Shown piece by piece: positions 1 through 10,893 of a stretch of DNA of 64,000 nt. Both the position numbers and the translations under genes were made by a program. How positions within the stretch are numbered: position 1 is the first letter of the stretch; each line of letters opens with the position of its first letter. Location: the NCBI GenBank assembly GCA_013399855.1, contig VXAY01004756.1, positions 312,063-376,062 on the forward strand, given 5' to 3'. Source of the stretch: Oxyruncus cristatus (Eukaryota > Chordata > Aves > Passeriformes > Cotingidae). A model generated the notes under the pieces. That model made no database searches, had not been told where the DNA came from, and worked only from the letters and a program-made list of their open reading frames with translations.

Positions 1-1438
1 AAAACAGACCCCGTCATGTTATCCCATATGATATATTGGGACAGAGGAACTTTTGAAACAACTGTTACCTTTCCTGAGACCTTCACATGTAACATAGTTA
101 AGAAACTAAGGGATGCAAGAAGAGACATGACCATATGCAGTCACTTGCTGACTTGAAGACGCTCTTTTACCCTGTTATACATGGTTTTGTTGTTTTCAGT
201 TATATCCCAGAGATACTTCCTAGCAAGCTTTCTTTGTGCAGGGTACCCTGTAGACAGCAGGTCATGGAGAATTACAGGATTAGAGTTGTTGGATCTGTAG
301 TTATTAAATGTGAATGAGTTTGTCACTATATCTGCAGGACTTTGGAATAGTAACTGTCTTCTTTTCTTTTTTCTTTCTAATTCTTAATCCATTTCTATCT
401 AGATAGGAAAGCATTTCCAGACATAGCATGTCTCTGCCTTACAGGGTACAACTAGCTTTTCCCAGTCCCTGTTTTCCTTTGTCATCTATCCTGCCATTTT
501 CAAAGGGCTATGCATGGCAGGGAACAAACTCTGGGGCTTTCAGCTATCACCTTCTACAAAATTTCAGAACACAAAGGAGGACGCCAGGTCCCTGTTTAAA
601 TCCTCACTGATGTCCATTGCCAGTCCAGCACAGGTATGTAAATTTTCTCTCTTAGTGTTTGTGTTTATCCAGTCCTTGAGACAAATCAAGTAACAGTTTG
701 TAAAGATTAATAGTATTTCTACTGAATATATCTGGATATTTTTCTGCCGTTTGCTAGAAAGTGGGACTCAATATCAGTCTTCTATTATTTTAATTTATAC
801 TTTTAACTTTTTGGCTGTTTGATGTGTTTCTACTTGTTGAGGAAATAGAAAAAAACCTTCAGTCAATCTTCATAGCAGAAAGCCACTCATATTTTTATTG
901 CATTCATCAATGGACAGGAAATCACCAAACTGTAACAGTCTATAAGGTATTGTGGGGTGTAGACTGTGCTCATGTAGGTCTGTGACATGCTGTAAGTAGA
1001 GAATCACATGTTCCTAATATGTGTGATAACTATCAGGAATGAGAAATGAAGCACTGCATTTTAACACTTTAATTCTTAGGAACAGAGTCATCAAAACAAA
1101 CTTTCAGTATGTTCCTAGACCCAAAATTAAACAACATCATTACTGATGTACAATGGTGCGAATCTGTGCCCCTCCCTTTTGTTATAAAATGCATTTCCAT
1201 GCCTGGTTTCAGTGCTCTGTTTTTCCTCCTCAGCTGTGCTTGATGTTACCATTGCTTTGCTGTAATTCCATTAGCTTCAGCTGGTTCACTGGGAACCTGA
1301 GATCAGGATCAGCCTTTAAGAAGTCTGGAACTGCCTGTCCTGCTTTGCACAAACTAGGAAGAAATTCTTCAGTACGATAACAAACTTTGTTCCTACTGGA
1401 TATTAAGCTGGCACAGGAGATTTCAGTTGTGAGAATTG

Positions 1439-1456
1439 TGTTGTTGTTGTTGTTTT
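1439..1456. repeat. (TTG)n microsatellite
   Basis: Short uninterrupted TTG repeat of about five units, ending in a T run. Confidence 0.85.
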
Positions 1457-1602
1457 CTTAATACAAGAGAATAAACCAAAAAAAGGCTGAAGTGGTCAGC
1501 ATATCAAGGATTGGGTTAAAATCTCAGGGATAAAAGGTTTTTCAGCCTAAAGAGTTGTTTGATGCTTTACTGTTGTATTGAGTTACTACCTAGGTGGTCT
1601 GC

Positions 1603-1876
1603 TGAGTGATAGGAAAGGAGGAAACAGCCTCAAGTTGTGCCAGGGGAGGTTTACATTGGATATTAGGGAAAATTCTTTCTCTAAAAGGGTGATCAGACGT
1701 TTTGGAAAAGGCTGTCCAGGGAAGCGGTGGAATCACCATTCCTGGAAGTGTTCAAAAAACATGTAGATGTGGTGCTTGGGAACATGGTTTAGTGATGGCC
1801 CTGGCAGTGCCGGGTTTCAACAGATGATGTTAGAGGTGTTTTCCAAGCTCAATTACCCTACAATTCTGTGATTTGG
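1603..1876 (+). mobile_element. CR1 LINE 3' end
   Basis: Diverged CR1 tail in + orientation. Diagnostic blocks are GATAGGAAAGGAGGAAACAG, CAGGGGAGGTTTACATTGGA, CCAGGGAAGCGGTGGAATCA and the terminal ATTCTGTGATTT. It is 5'-truncated, as most avian CR1 copies are. It appears to be the same subfamily as the minus-strand copy at 45,428. Confidence 0.85.
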
Positions 1877-3538
1877 GTCAAGCTGTGTCAAGAAATTTGC
1901 CTTTAGGTGCATCCCACATGGAGACTAAATTATACACCTCAGAGCATACAAAATTTTGAATGATGGTTTGAGCAGCTTGTGCCACACATGGTAACAGAGA
2001 AATTCTGGACAGTGAGATGTGGCTACAAACAAATCAGAAAAGATGATTTACTCTTCTCTTTGACCACAAGAGAGAGATAGGTAACTGTACACGTAAATTA
2101 GAGTTGCCTGAAGAACTCGTGGGCCATTTCTGCTTTTATTTGCAGAAAGTCTGCAAGTAGTGGGTTAGAAAAGAGTGACTATAAAGCCAGCTTTTAGACA
2201 CGAGGTAAGATGATCTCTGTGATCCTTGCTCTGAAAGACACGACCAAAAGTCTAATATGGCTGCAACAGGTAAAACAATTAAAAGGGAATATCATAATTA
2301 ATGTTGATGATCTTTTCTAAGACTTAGAGTACATAACTCAGTGATGAGTTTGCAGTTTTGGGTCATGAGGGAATCTGAGCTGTTGAGTTAGGGCATTTAA
2401 CATTTTACGGAAGGCTGAACTCAGCACTAAATTCTGTTTTATTTTCTGATATAAGCAGACAAAACTGGAGTAAAGACCCAGGCAGTGGTGATGTTGTGTC
2501 ATTCCTGATCACATACTTTATTTAAAGATAGGACTAATGGTTGAAATTAATGCTATTTTCTAGGTACATGACAATTTTTTTTGGAAAAAAAAAAAGCCAT
2601 AGGAATGTTACATCTGCTTTTTATTTCCATTACAATGGATTTTTCTGTTTTTCCAGTACTCAGATAAACTGGCTTCAGGACACTTCTGGGCACAAGCCCA
2701 GGATACCGTATCCCTCAGCAGCCTTTACTGTTTGTGTCCCTGCCCTGGGCACAGTGGAGTGACGTGTTTGCTGTGAGAGCAGCTCGGTGGGGATGGCTAA
2801 AAAAAATAAAGACGCAGCAGAGTGCAGATAAGAACAACTGAAAAAAGCTATGAGGCAGTTCACTTGCTATCCCCTCTCTTTACCTGTAGTTTTTTTCATC
2901 TGTCCCCCTTTATTTCCATCAGTGTGTGTTCAAGCACTTGCTGCCCCAAGCTGTGCTTCAGCGGAGATAACAGAGAGTGCAGCAGAGGCCAAGAGTAAAA
3001 CCCAACAGCAGAAGTATCTACGTGGGTGTGCTGGTTTTCAGCACTTCTTTCACAGACACAGCAACATGTTGTCCTCAACAGGAATGCTCTGACTCACCAC
3101 GTGTGTGTGTCATTCACTCGGGGTTTTTTTCAGTTGTTAACTGTAACTTCCGCTTCCATTTGTCTGGTTTTGCAGGCTCACAGTTCAAGTGCGGTGCTGA
3201 TTTTCACTCTCCTGTGATATTGTTGCATTAGGCTTTGTGGATTCTCTTCAAGTGCAGCATGCTCTTCAGCAAAGCAATTAAATTAGTCAGTGCAGCAGGA
3301 TTAACTTGAGTTTTACGGTGTTTTCACACTACTACGTTGAGCACTTCTGACTTGATAATGGTACATAAGTCACAAGGTGAAAAGGTGGAAGAAATGAAAG
3401 CTTATTTTGATATATACTGAAAAATACATACAGTGGTTTTAATCTCATAATCCTGAATAACAAATGGAAGAAATCATATTAATTATAGATTTTTTTTTCT
3501 CTTTTTTTGGAGAAAAGTACTTTTTACAACTGCTTCAT

Positions 3539-3700
3539 CATAGAATCCTTGAATGGTGTGGGTTGAAAGGGACCTTAAAGACCATCTAGTTCCAACCCCC
3601 TGCTATGGGCAGGGGCACCTTCCACTAACCCAGATTGCTTCAAGCCCTGTCCAGCCTGGCCTTGAACACTTCCAGAGATGTGGCAACCACAGCTTCTTTG
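3539..3700 (-). mobile_element. CR1 LINE 3' end
   Basis: Minus-strand CR1 tail. On the + strand it starts CATAGAATCCTTGAATGGTG and continues through GGGCAGGGGCACCTTCCACT and GGCCTTGAACACTTCCAGAG, the reverse complement of the CR1 3' UTR. It is 5'-truncated. Confidence 0.9.
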
Positions 3701-5705
3701 GAACAAGATGCTGATGAATTAACATTTGCATTCTGTCTTTTACTGTATGTAGCTGTAGGAGATGTAGGCACAGCTCAAGCCAAAATTTGGAACTACTGCT
3801 GTCCTCTTGTTTCTGGAAGAATTAGTGCTTTGCTTTGTAGAAAACCTGACTTTGCCAGTACTGCGCCAAAACTCATGAAAGAAAGTTTTTTGGCTAATAC
3901 GGGTCAGTCCACTCGTCATAGGATCAATTTCTGGACAGAGAAACACGTATAAAATGAATTAAAATGCTGATAAATGCAATATGAAACCCATTCTAGGTCC
4001 ATGAGCTGCTGTAGGAGGGAAATACTGTGAGACAGAAACCGCAATTAAGCTACCAAAGACATAAGAATGGCAGCAAGATGAGCTGTCTTCATTTTTTCAA
4101 AAAGCTAAAAAGTACATTTTTCCATGTTTTCATGGAAACTACGAATAGCAAAGGAAGGGTTTGTTTTGGTTTGGTTTTCATTGGGAAGTTAACAATTTTA
4201 CTTTGTTTCCTTTGTCATCTCCTTTCTCTTTTTGAAAATGTGGAAAAGACTTTTTCCTCATCAAACAAAAAGGAGAAGTAACTGACATATTTTCACTGTT
4301 ATCAAACATCACGATTTTGTGAAAGCACTACTTTTAAAAAAACATTACAGAAAATCTTCTTGAGAATAGTTTTGGCAAGATGCAGTTCTATGTAAGACTG
4401 AGATCTGATCTTCACAATTTGCTGTGTTACTCTTTCAACCTGGGCCTGATTCTCAGAAGCGGGATGGCTCTGCTGGGTCTGTGGATTTACACCTGCAATA
4501 ACCTTTCTATTTTTCACCTCTGTAATACCTGTGTTTGAAATTCAACTGTATATTTAGAAATTGGGGGGGGGGTAGGATCTTTAGGATCTGTCGAGTATCA
4601 CCTTCAATATTTATTAGCCAGCTCACCCCTGTAATTGGTGTCTGAGCTCTGACTTAAACTCAGCCTGCTTTGCTATGAGGTTGCTGTGCTACTTGCTGGA
4701 GCAGACAGGGATCCTCTCAGAGCATCCCAAACACATGGAACAATTTGTGGGAAAAGTGACTGCAAGGGTTGACCCACTGAGGGTGCAAATTTTATTTAAA
4801 GAATGAATCGCTTCTTCCTTCAAAGAGAGCTTTTGCCCTCCGGAGGTACCTCTGAAAGTGTCTGGCTCTGTAGGACTGAATTCCTTTTACTTCCATAGCC
4901 AGAAAGATGATTTTATCCCTTCAGCTCGGTGGTGTTTCTTGCCCCATAAGAAAGCTGATCTACCCACTCCCCAAAAATCAAAGTTCTCCTTTCTGATACC
5001 CAGTGTAACCTCTTTTCCCCACTCTGTGAATCAGTTTTCCCTTCCTGCATCACCCATCCAACCTCATGTTAAGGATTCTTCTTATCCCTCACTCTTTCTT
5101 GCCCTTTTCCAACCTCTCGCTTTTGTTACACAGTGCCCCAAAACAGGTACTTCCAAGAAGAATTTTCAGTGTGTTCCCTTTCCCCTCTTCTCATGTGCCA
5201 ATGCCTCAAAGTTATGCCGTCCTTTTGCTCCAGGAACCCCATAAACAACAGGGAGGAGAGAGGGGAAAGGTCTGTCTTGGTTTTATGGCTTTTTCTCCAA
5301 CAAATCAACCATAGGAGCTTTTGAAACTAAAATTTATATCCAGATGCTAACTATTTGCCAAAAGGCAAATTAGCTAATTATATAATGAACATGGAATGCC
5401 TCGCAAGCAATTGCACGGGGCTTGGCAGCTCTGCCTTCCCCTGCAAAACCCACCCCAACTTGGCCCTGATGCTGCTATTAACAGTTTGGAAGCACCACCA
5501 CATAAAAGCAGAAGATAGGACCCTTTTTATGTTTTCTGTCAATATTTTATCTGTTTCCTCATGATCTTCCCCTCTGTTATTTAAAAAAAAAATGAAAATA
5601 ATGAGGAAAAAAGAAAAAAAAGAGCAGGGCAGTGTGTGAGGATTACCAAATTCTTCTTGCAAACGCAAATGTGGTGCTGTTGCATTCCTGGAGCTCATAT
5701 TCAGG

Positions 5706-5719
5706 GTGCCATCTACTGG
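5706..5719 (-). promoter_or_regulatory. CTCF-like motif
   Basis: GTGCCATCTACTGG on the + strand reads CCAGTAGATGGCAC on the - strand, which fits the CTCF core CCASYAGRKGGCRS at every position. Binding is inferred; a single motif match is only suggestive. Confidence 0.45.
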
Positions 5720-6879
5720 CTGGTAACGCTGCCTGGAGTCTCAATGGAGTTTGGACAACAGAGGGTTCCTACCTGAAAATCCTAAGGGAGCAACTTTTGT
5801 GACTTGTACCTTTCTTTCGTATTCTGCAAGATCTCCTTCATATCCTGCTGGATCTTACCGTTTTTTACACTGAGACAAACCTGGTAGAAATGTTCAGATT
5901 TGGGGTTTTGTTTTTTTCTTTTATGGTGGTTCCTGTAATTTTGATACTCCAGAAAGTCACCTTATAATACTCTGGTGTGTGCAAATTAGTTCCAGTTTTC
6001 AGGAAAGTTACTAAGGTTCAATGAGAGTACAATCCAAACTTCCAGGAGTCTTTGCAGACCTGTCATTTACTGGCTGTGCTCCTACTTGAGATCCAGGGGA
6101 TGACTTTGTCACACTATTAAACTTTTTTATAGCACATCATGTACTGGCAACACCAGAGAGTATCTAATTAAAACCCATGATGCTCCCAAGAAGGGATACG
6201 TCAGAGTTTTATAGGTGGGAGATTTCAGAAGAAAATCTGAGTGATGTGCTCCAGCCAAACATTGGATCTGTGACAGAGCCAGTGTTGCTCTCGTCTCTCG
6301 AGTCTGATCAGCTCTCCAGCCTGGAGCCTACTGAAAATCTGTTGAGAAGCAATTTTGATTTGAGACCAACACGAAACACAAAATGGTTTGACTCTCCAAG
6401 TTTAGGTGGAGGAAAAAAAAAAAAATCATTTCCTGCTTAGAGCAGCTGCAGTCCTTATTGCCAAAATGGCAAATTGTCCCCGTGACATGGATTTGGGCGC
6501 TGACTGCTCTGAAGGGTGATGAGGAGTGTCTTGGGGAGGGAGAACACACAGTGTTGTCCACTAAAGGACCATGCAAAGAGTTTACTCCAGTGTCATCCAC
6601 CAGCTCTGCAGCAATAATGCATGCTCCCGAGTAACAGGAAACAGCTTTAACCTAATTTTTCTCATGAGGTGTTCAACTTCTGTGATTCTTGACTAACTGA
6701 TTCAATGCAGGAAATAGCCAATGGGAGTAAGCTTCACTTTTTCTGTTACTAAATTCAGTGTTTCTGTCATGTTGAGTAAATAATTGCTAACATTAAAATG
6801 TTTTTTTCTTGTCATTTCTCTCTTCAAGAGTGCTGTGATTCTTCATGTTTCCATATATCTGGCTGAATGAGTTTAAATT

Positions 6880-6966
6880 CCCCTGAAGGTCCCAGCTCGT
6901 GGCAGGGGTGTTGGAACTATATGATCTTTAAGGTCCGTTCTAATCCAAGCTAGTCTGTGATTCTAG
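6880..6966 (+). mobile_element. CR1 LINE 3' end (first of a tandem pair)
   Basis: Short CR1 tail with GGCAGGGGTGTTGGAACTAT, GATCTTTAAGGTCCGTTCTA and CTGTGATTCTA. Only the last 90 or so bases remain. Confidence 0.8.
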
Positions 6967-6994
6967 GAAAAGCCTTCTGAGCATGGTTCTGGGA

Positions 6995-7078
6995 AACCAC
7001 CTCCAGGTGGTCCTGCTTGAGCAGAGGGGTTGGAACAAATGACCTATTTAGGTCTCATCCAGCCTCAGTCATTCTGAT
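6995..7078 (+). mobile_element. CR1 LINE 3' end (second of a tandem pair)
   Basis: A more diverged CR1 tail about 30 bp after the previous one and in the same orientation: GAGCAGAGGGGTTGGAACAA, then GGTCTCATCCAGCCTCAG and ATTCTGATTG. Confidence 0.65.
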
Positions 7079-8418
7079 TGCATGGCCTCTCATTATCATC
7101 CTCTACATCTGAGGCAGTTTCCTGTAAGGAATGGTTTTTATCAGTGCCAGGAGAGGTTGAACCTGTGAGAATTGTGTCCTTCTACCAGCACAGTGGCCGT
7201 GGTCCTGCCCAGAGACATGCAGCACAGCTCCTCATCTCTCTCCCAGCTTCACACCAGGACCGTATCCTCTTCTGCTCCCATGCCTTCACAGCAATGGGCT
7301 TTCTTGAAATCAGGGAATTTAATCTTTTAGAGTCTTCAGAGGCTGGGGGGAGGTTGCTAAAAAAGTTTTGCTCTTCAACCCATCTGGAAAATGCTGATTT
7401 TTCAACAGTTTATATTATAACTGCACTTAATGAATTTCTATTTCCCTGGCTCCGTAGTTGGGAAACCAGCTATTTCAGCTTATGTAGTATCTCTTCCTTA
7501 CACATTTTCTCATGAGGTCACATAAAGCCATAAAGAGCCAGCTTTCTTGTGACTCTTAGCATATTAGTTTACTCATGATTTACATATAGTAGTAGTTTCA
7601 GGGTGAACAAGGGGGGAGGAAAGCAGAGCAAGTGTTGTAGATCGATGTCTTGATGTTTTGTACAGGAAACGTAAAGCAACTTTTGCTCATGAAAAATATT
7701 TGGGGACATTGAATCGCTAGAATGGAATTTGATGAGTTGTTCTAACACCAAAACAGGAGGTTGAAGAGCAGCACTGCTGGAGACTGTGATCATTCTAAGT
7801 TCCCCCCAGTCCTTCCAAGGGCTTGAGAGCTGACGTGTTCCACCATTTCTCAGTCTCAAATTTTAAAAATGGATAGAGAAACAAAAATCCCACCTGTGTA
7901 GTCGGAGAATTGTAAAAATTGAGGGAAATTTTATTAGCTCTGGGTTTGAATCTGACTCTAGCAGGGTTGCAGTGTGGCCCTGTGATGCACTTGTAGCACG
8001 AACGTAGGGAACTGTGGAGGTAAGATATGTTAATTGGCTTCACAGCGTGTCGTTTTCCTTTGCAAGATTTAAAATGTGTCGTGTGAGCAGGGCCAAAGAC
8101 AAAGTGTAGTGGCTGCCAGCTGGACGTGAGAGAGGCTTGCAGGGAGATTACACCATGGAGGAGAATGGCTTTTGAGATAAGGATAATCTTTTACACAAAC
8201 TAACTCTTCCAAGGCAGTTTGGATGTGTGAGTGATAAGGACAATAATAAAAACTGCAGGCTGACACAGCTGATAGTTATCCTGGTGTTCAAAGATGATCA
8301 AGATCTTGCCAGCGAGGTAACTCAGCTTCTTCTCCTGACTACAGTGACAGAGAACTGGCATTGATACACTTTTGTATGAAGAGTCCCCAGACTAATGCTC
8401 TTGTTTTATGTTGTTCAG

Positions 8419-8433
8419 GTCAACCCAGTAACC
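8419..8433 (+). other. ARHGAP15: 5' UTR part of coding exon 1
   Basis: Fifteen bases lie between the splice acceptor (AG at 8417-8418) and the ATG. An acceptor immediately upstream of the start codon implies at least one earlier, non-coding exon. Confidence 0.8.
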
Positions 8434-8598
8434 ATGGAAAGGTCTTCAGCTTCCGATACAGCCTCTGAAAAGCCTAATCCTTCCCACCACAGTACGGGGG
8501 CTGTTCAAATGAGGATCAAAAATGCCAACAGTCACCACGATAGACTGAGCCAAAGCAAATCTATGATTCTGTCTGACAATTTGAAAGTCGCCGAGCCT
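8434..8598 (+). CDS. ARHGAP15: ARHGAP15 coding exon 1 (start codon exon, residues 1-55)
   Basis: The exon begins at 8419 after a TTGTTCAG acceptor, has 15 bases of 5' UTR, then ATG at 8434 in a strong Kozak setting (ACCATGG). It ends at 8598 before a consensus GTAAGT donor, giving 55 codons in phase 0. Residues 21-47 (from TGAVQMRIKN through SHHDRLSQSKS to MIL) are nearly identical to mammalian ARHGAP15. The first 20 residues diverge but have the same length, which supports this start. The segment is Ser/His/Lys-rich and probably disordered, with no signal peptide or membrane segment. The open frame continues upstream into intron sequence (to 8395), but the acceptor and Kozak context favour 8434. 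This exon probably follows a non-coding exon that I could not find. Confidence 0.95.
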
Positions 8599-10857
8599 GT
8601 AAGTAAAACAACCCTGATATTTTCTGAGTCTTCCAACTTTTAAAAATCTGTAGAATTATCTCATGTGTGTTAAGATATTGGTTTCATGATCATCCCTTGA
8701 AAGGAGGTATTTAAAGTCACTAATACATTTTTAGGAGTATGGCTAGGCACTGAAATAACAATTTTCCTTCAGTGAAAGGCAGAATTTGGCTTTGGTGGCC
8801 ATGATCATAGCATCTACCCAGCATTTCTACTTTCAGTTGAAACACTACTTAAGTAACACTGCTGTAGAGAGTAGTGCTTACAGTGTCAGACATATGTCAC
8901 AGTTTCTCAAAAGGCAAGACTTTAAAAACAGACAAAAGAAAATTCAAATTTCAGCTCTGTAAATAAATAACAATTTTTCTGTAACAAAAATAAGTCTTGT
9001 TTTGAGGCTGAATGACTCGTACAAAAAACAGACACTGAACTTATTGTTTCAATAGTTGACAGAGTTGAAGGAGTTGAGTAATTTTTTACCCATTACCTTT
9101 TTTTTTTTTTTGAAATTAAATAGTTAGTTATGAACTCTATTGCCAGTTGTGTCCCTGCCCCTGTACTCCTTCTGAGCTACTAAACAAACTGATTGGTATG
9201 AGTCTCCCCTGGTTAATTTTCTTTCATAATGGTGGCAACTTGCAGCTGAGGCCATATGATGTTACAAAATTATTTATGCAATGTTAGCCACTTTTTGGAC
9301 TCCAGATCCATTTTGTTCTCAGAGAATGCAAATGAGGGAGAAAACTCTGTTAGCTGGGGACAGAGTCCCAGGTCTCAGTCACTTCTCATAACCGTGCCAA
9401 CCATTAATGTTTTGTTTTGTTGATGTAATGGGTTCCTATGAAACATTCAGCTTTCTGACAAAGTTAGGAAATGGAGGAAACACTACAAGTCTTTCCATAT
9501 TTTCTTCCCTTTTTACTCAAAATTCAGACTTACTGAGAAATATGTTATTCTACTCATTAATTTCTTTGGTATAACAACCCATTTCATCTTATATTTCTGG
9601 AGAGAAAAATCAGTTTAGATCTTAGCAGCTGATAACATACTCCCTTTAAATTTTATTCTTTGCCTTAGAGACGCTGCACATATTTACTCCTTTTATCTGA
9701 CTGAAATGTTCCTCCACCACAAACCTGGAACACTGCTTATAATAATTTACTGGGAATACTGTAATGTATTACGAGGAAGAAATGTACCTTTGAAAAAGTT
9801 TAAAAGTTAAGTATATTTAATGATGCCTAACATTTTATTGGCTGTGTTTAACAAAAGGCACTAGGCTGCAGTTGTTTTTGACAAGCATGAAAACATCACA
9901 GCATGAGACTGCAAAAGGAATTATGTAGAGAAATTACAAGTGATCCATCTCTCAATGAATTATCCACCTCAATAGCCTGCAGAACTCAGCTACCAATTAA
10001 CACCTACTTTATTACATGTTGGGATGTACTTAATAACTTTCATGTGTTTATGCACTATTACCTTGACTGATGCCTCTTGTACAATTAGGCATAATTGGCA
10101 TATCAATATGCAAAAGTTAAAAGGATTAACCCTCTTAAAACTAATGAGCATTTCTGTATCCAGCTGCTAAATGAGACAAAATTAGCATTTTTCACTTTTG
10201 GGCAGGATTTTATCATGCAGTTTCTCATTGTTGATATTACCTTGTTACATAACTTTAGTTTGGGGGATACTATGCTGGACTGTTACAGAGCAAGGGCTCT
10301 AAAAAGTTAAATTAGACATAAATATTCACTGCTGCATTCCAATAACCATAGCAGGTACGATATGTGTGCATTGGCTGGGAGCTGAAAAGTTGCTTTGTGT
10401 TACATTTGTTTAGTAGCTAATTATATAAAAGCAGAATTTTCCCGAGTATATGTCATTTTACCAAGCAAACTTGGCTCTGGTATAATAGACTGAAAGCTTG
10501 CCATGCTACTAATTTCCTTTCTATTTCCATTCTTTTCATCTCTTTTTGCCATGCAGAATTTTCTGACTAGATATTGACAGACTGAAAGTGTTTGGGCGTA
10601 TTTACTCAAATAAGCCTCTTAAAGTTGTTTGCTAACGCCCAAAGTAAAAGCAAAATTCCTGTGGATCCAAACATTTTCAAATACAGGCTTCAAATGCAGC
10701 GAGATTCAATTTAAAAGAGCAGAAAAATATCAGTTGTGTGTATCAGCCCACTGCTGACATGAGTGTGCATGTGACTGGTGAAGGATTTTGGGAAAAGTAA
10801 TGGAGAGGGGTATTTTCTGTCCATCCAAGTGTCTTGAAAAAGAAAAATCCAAATGAT

Positions 10858-10893
10858 ACACATACACACACACACACATATATATATATATAA
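10858..10893. repeat. (CA)n(TA)n microsatellite
   Basis: Compound dinucleotide repeat: about ten CA units, then about seven TA units. Expected to be polymorphic. Confidence 0.95.

Larger units (their letters stand above)
1..8418. other. 5' flank or first intron of ARHGAP15
   Basis: No coding exon is visible. ORFs here are short and unlike known proteins. The stretch holds CR1 tails at 1603-1876, 3539-3700, 6880-6966 and 6995-7078, a TTG microsatellite and one CTCF-like motif at 5706-5719. No CpG island or convincing core promoter was seen, so the ARHGAP15 promoter is either further left or not recognisable by eye. Confidence 0.7.

Noticed and set aside
7078..7515. 145-codon + strand ORF
   Set aside because: Starts in a CR1 tail and resembles no protein.
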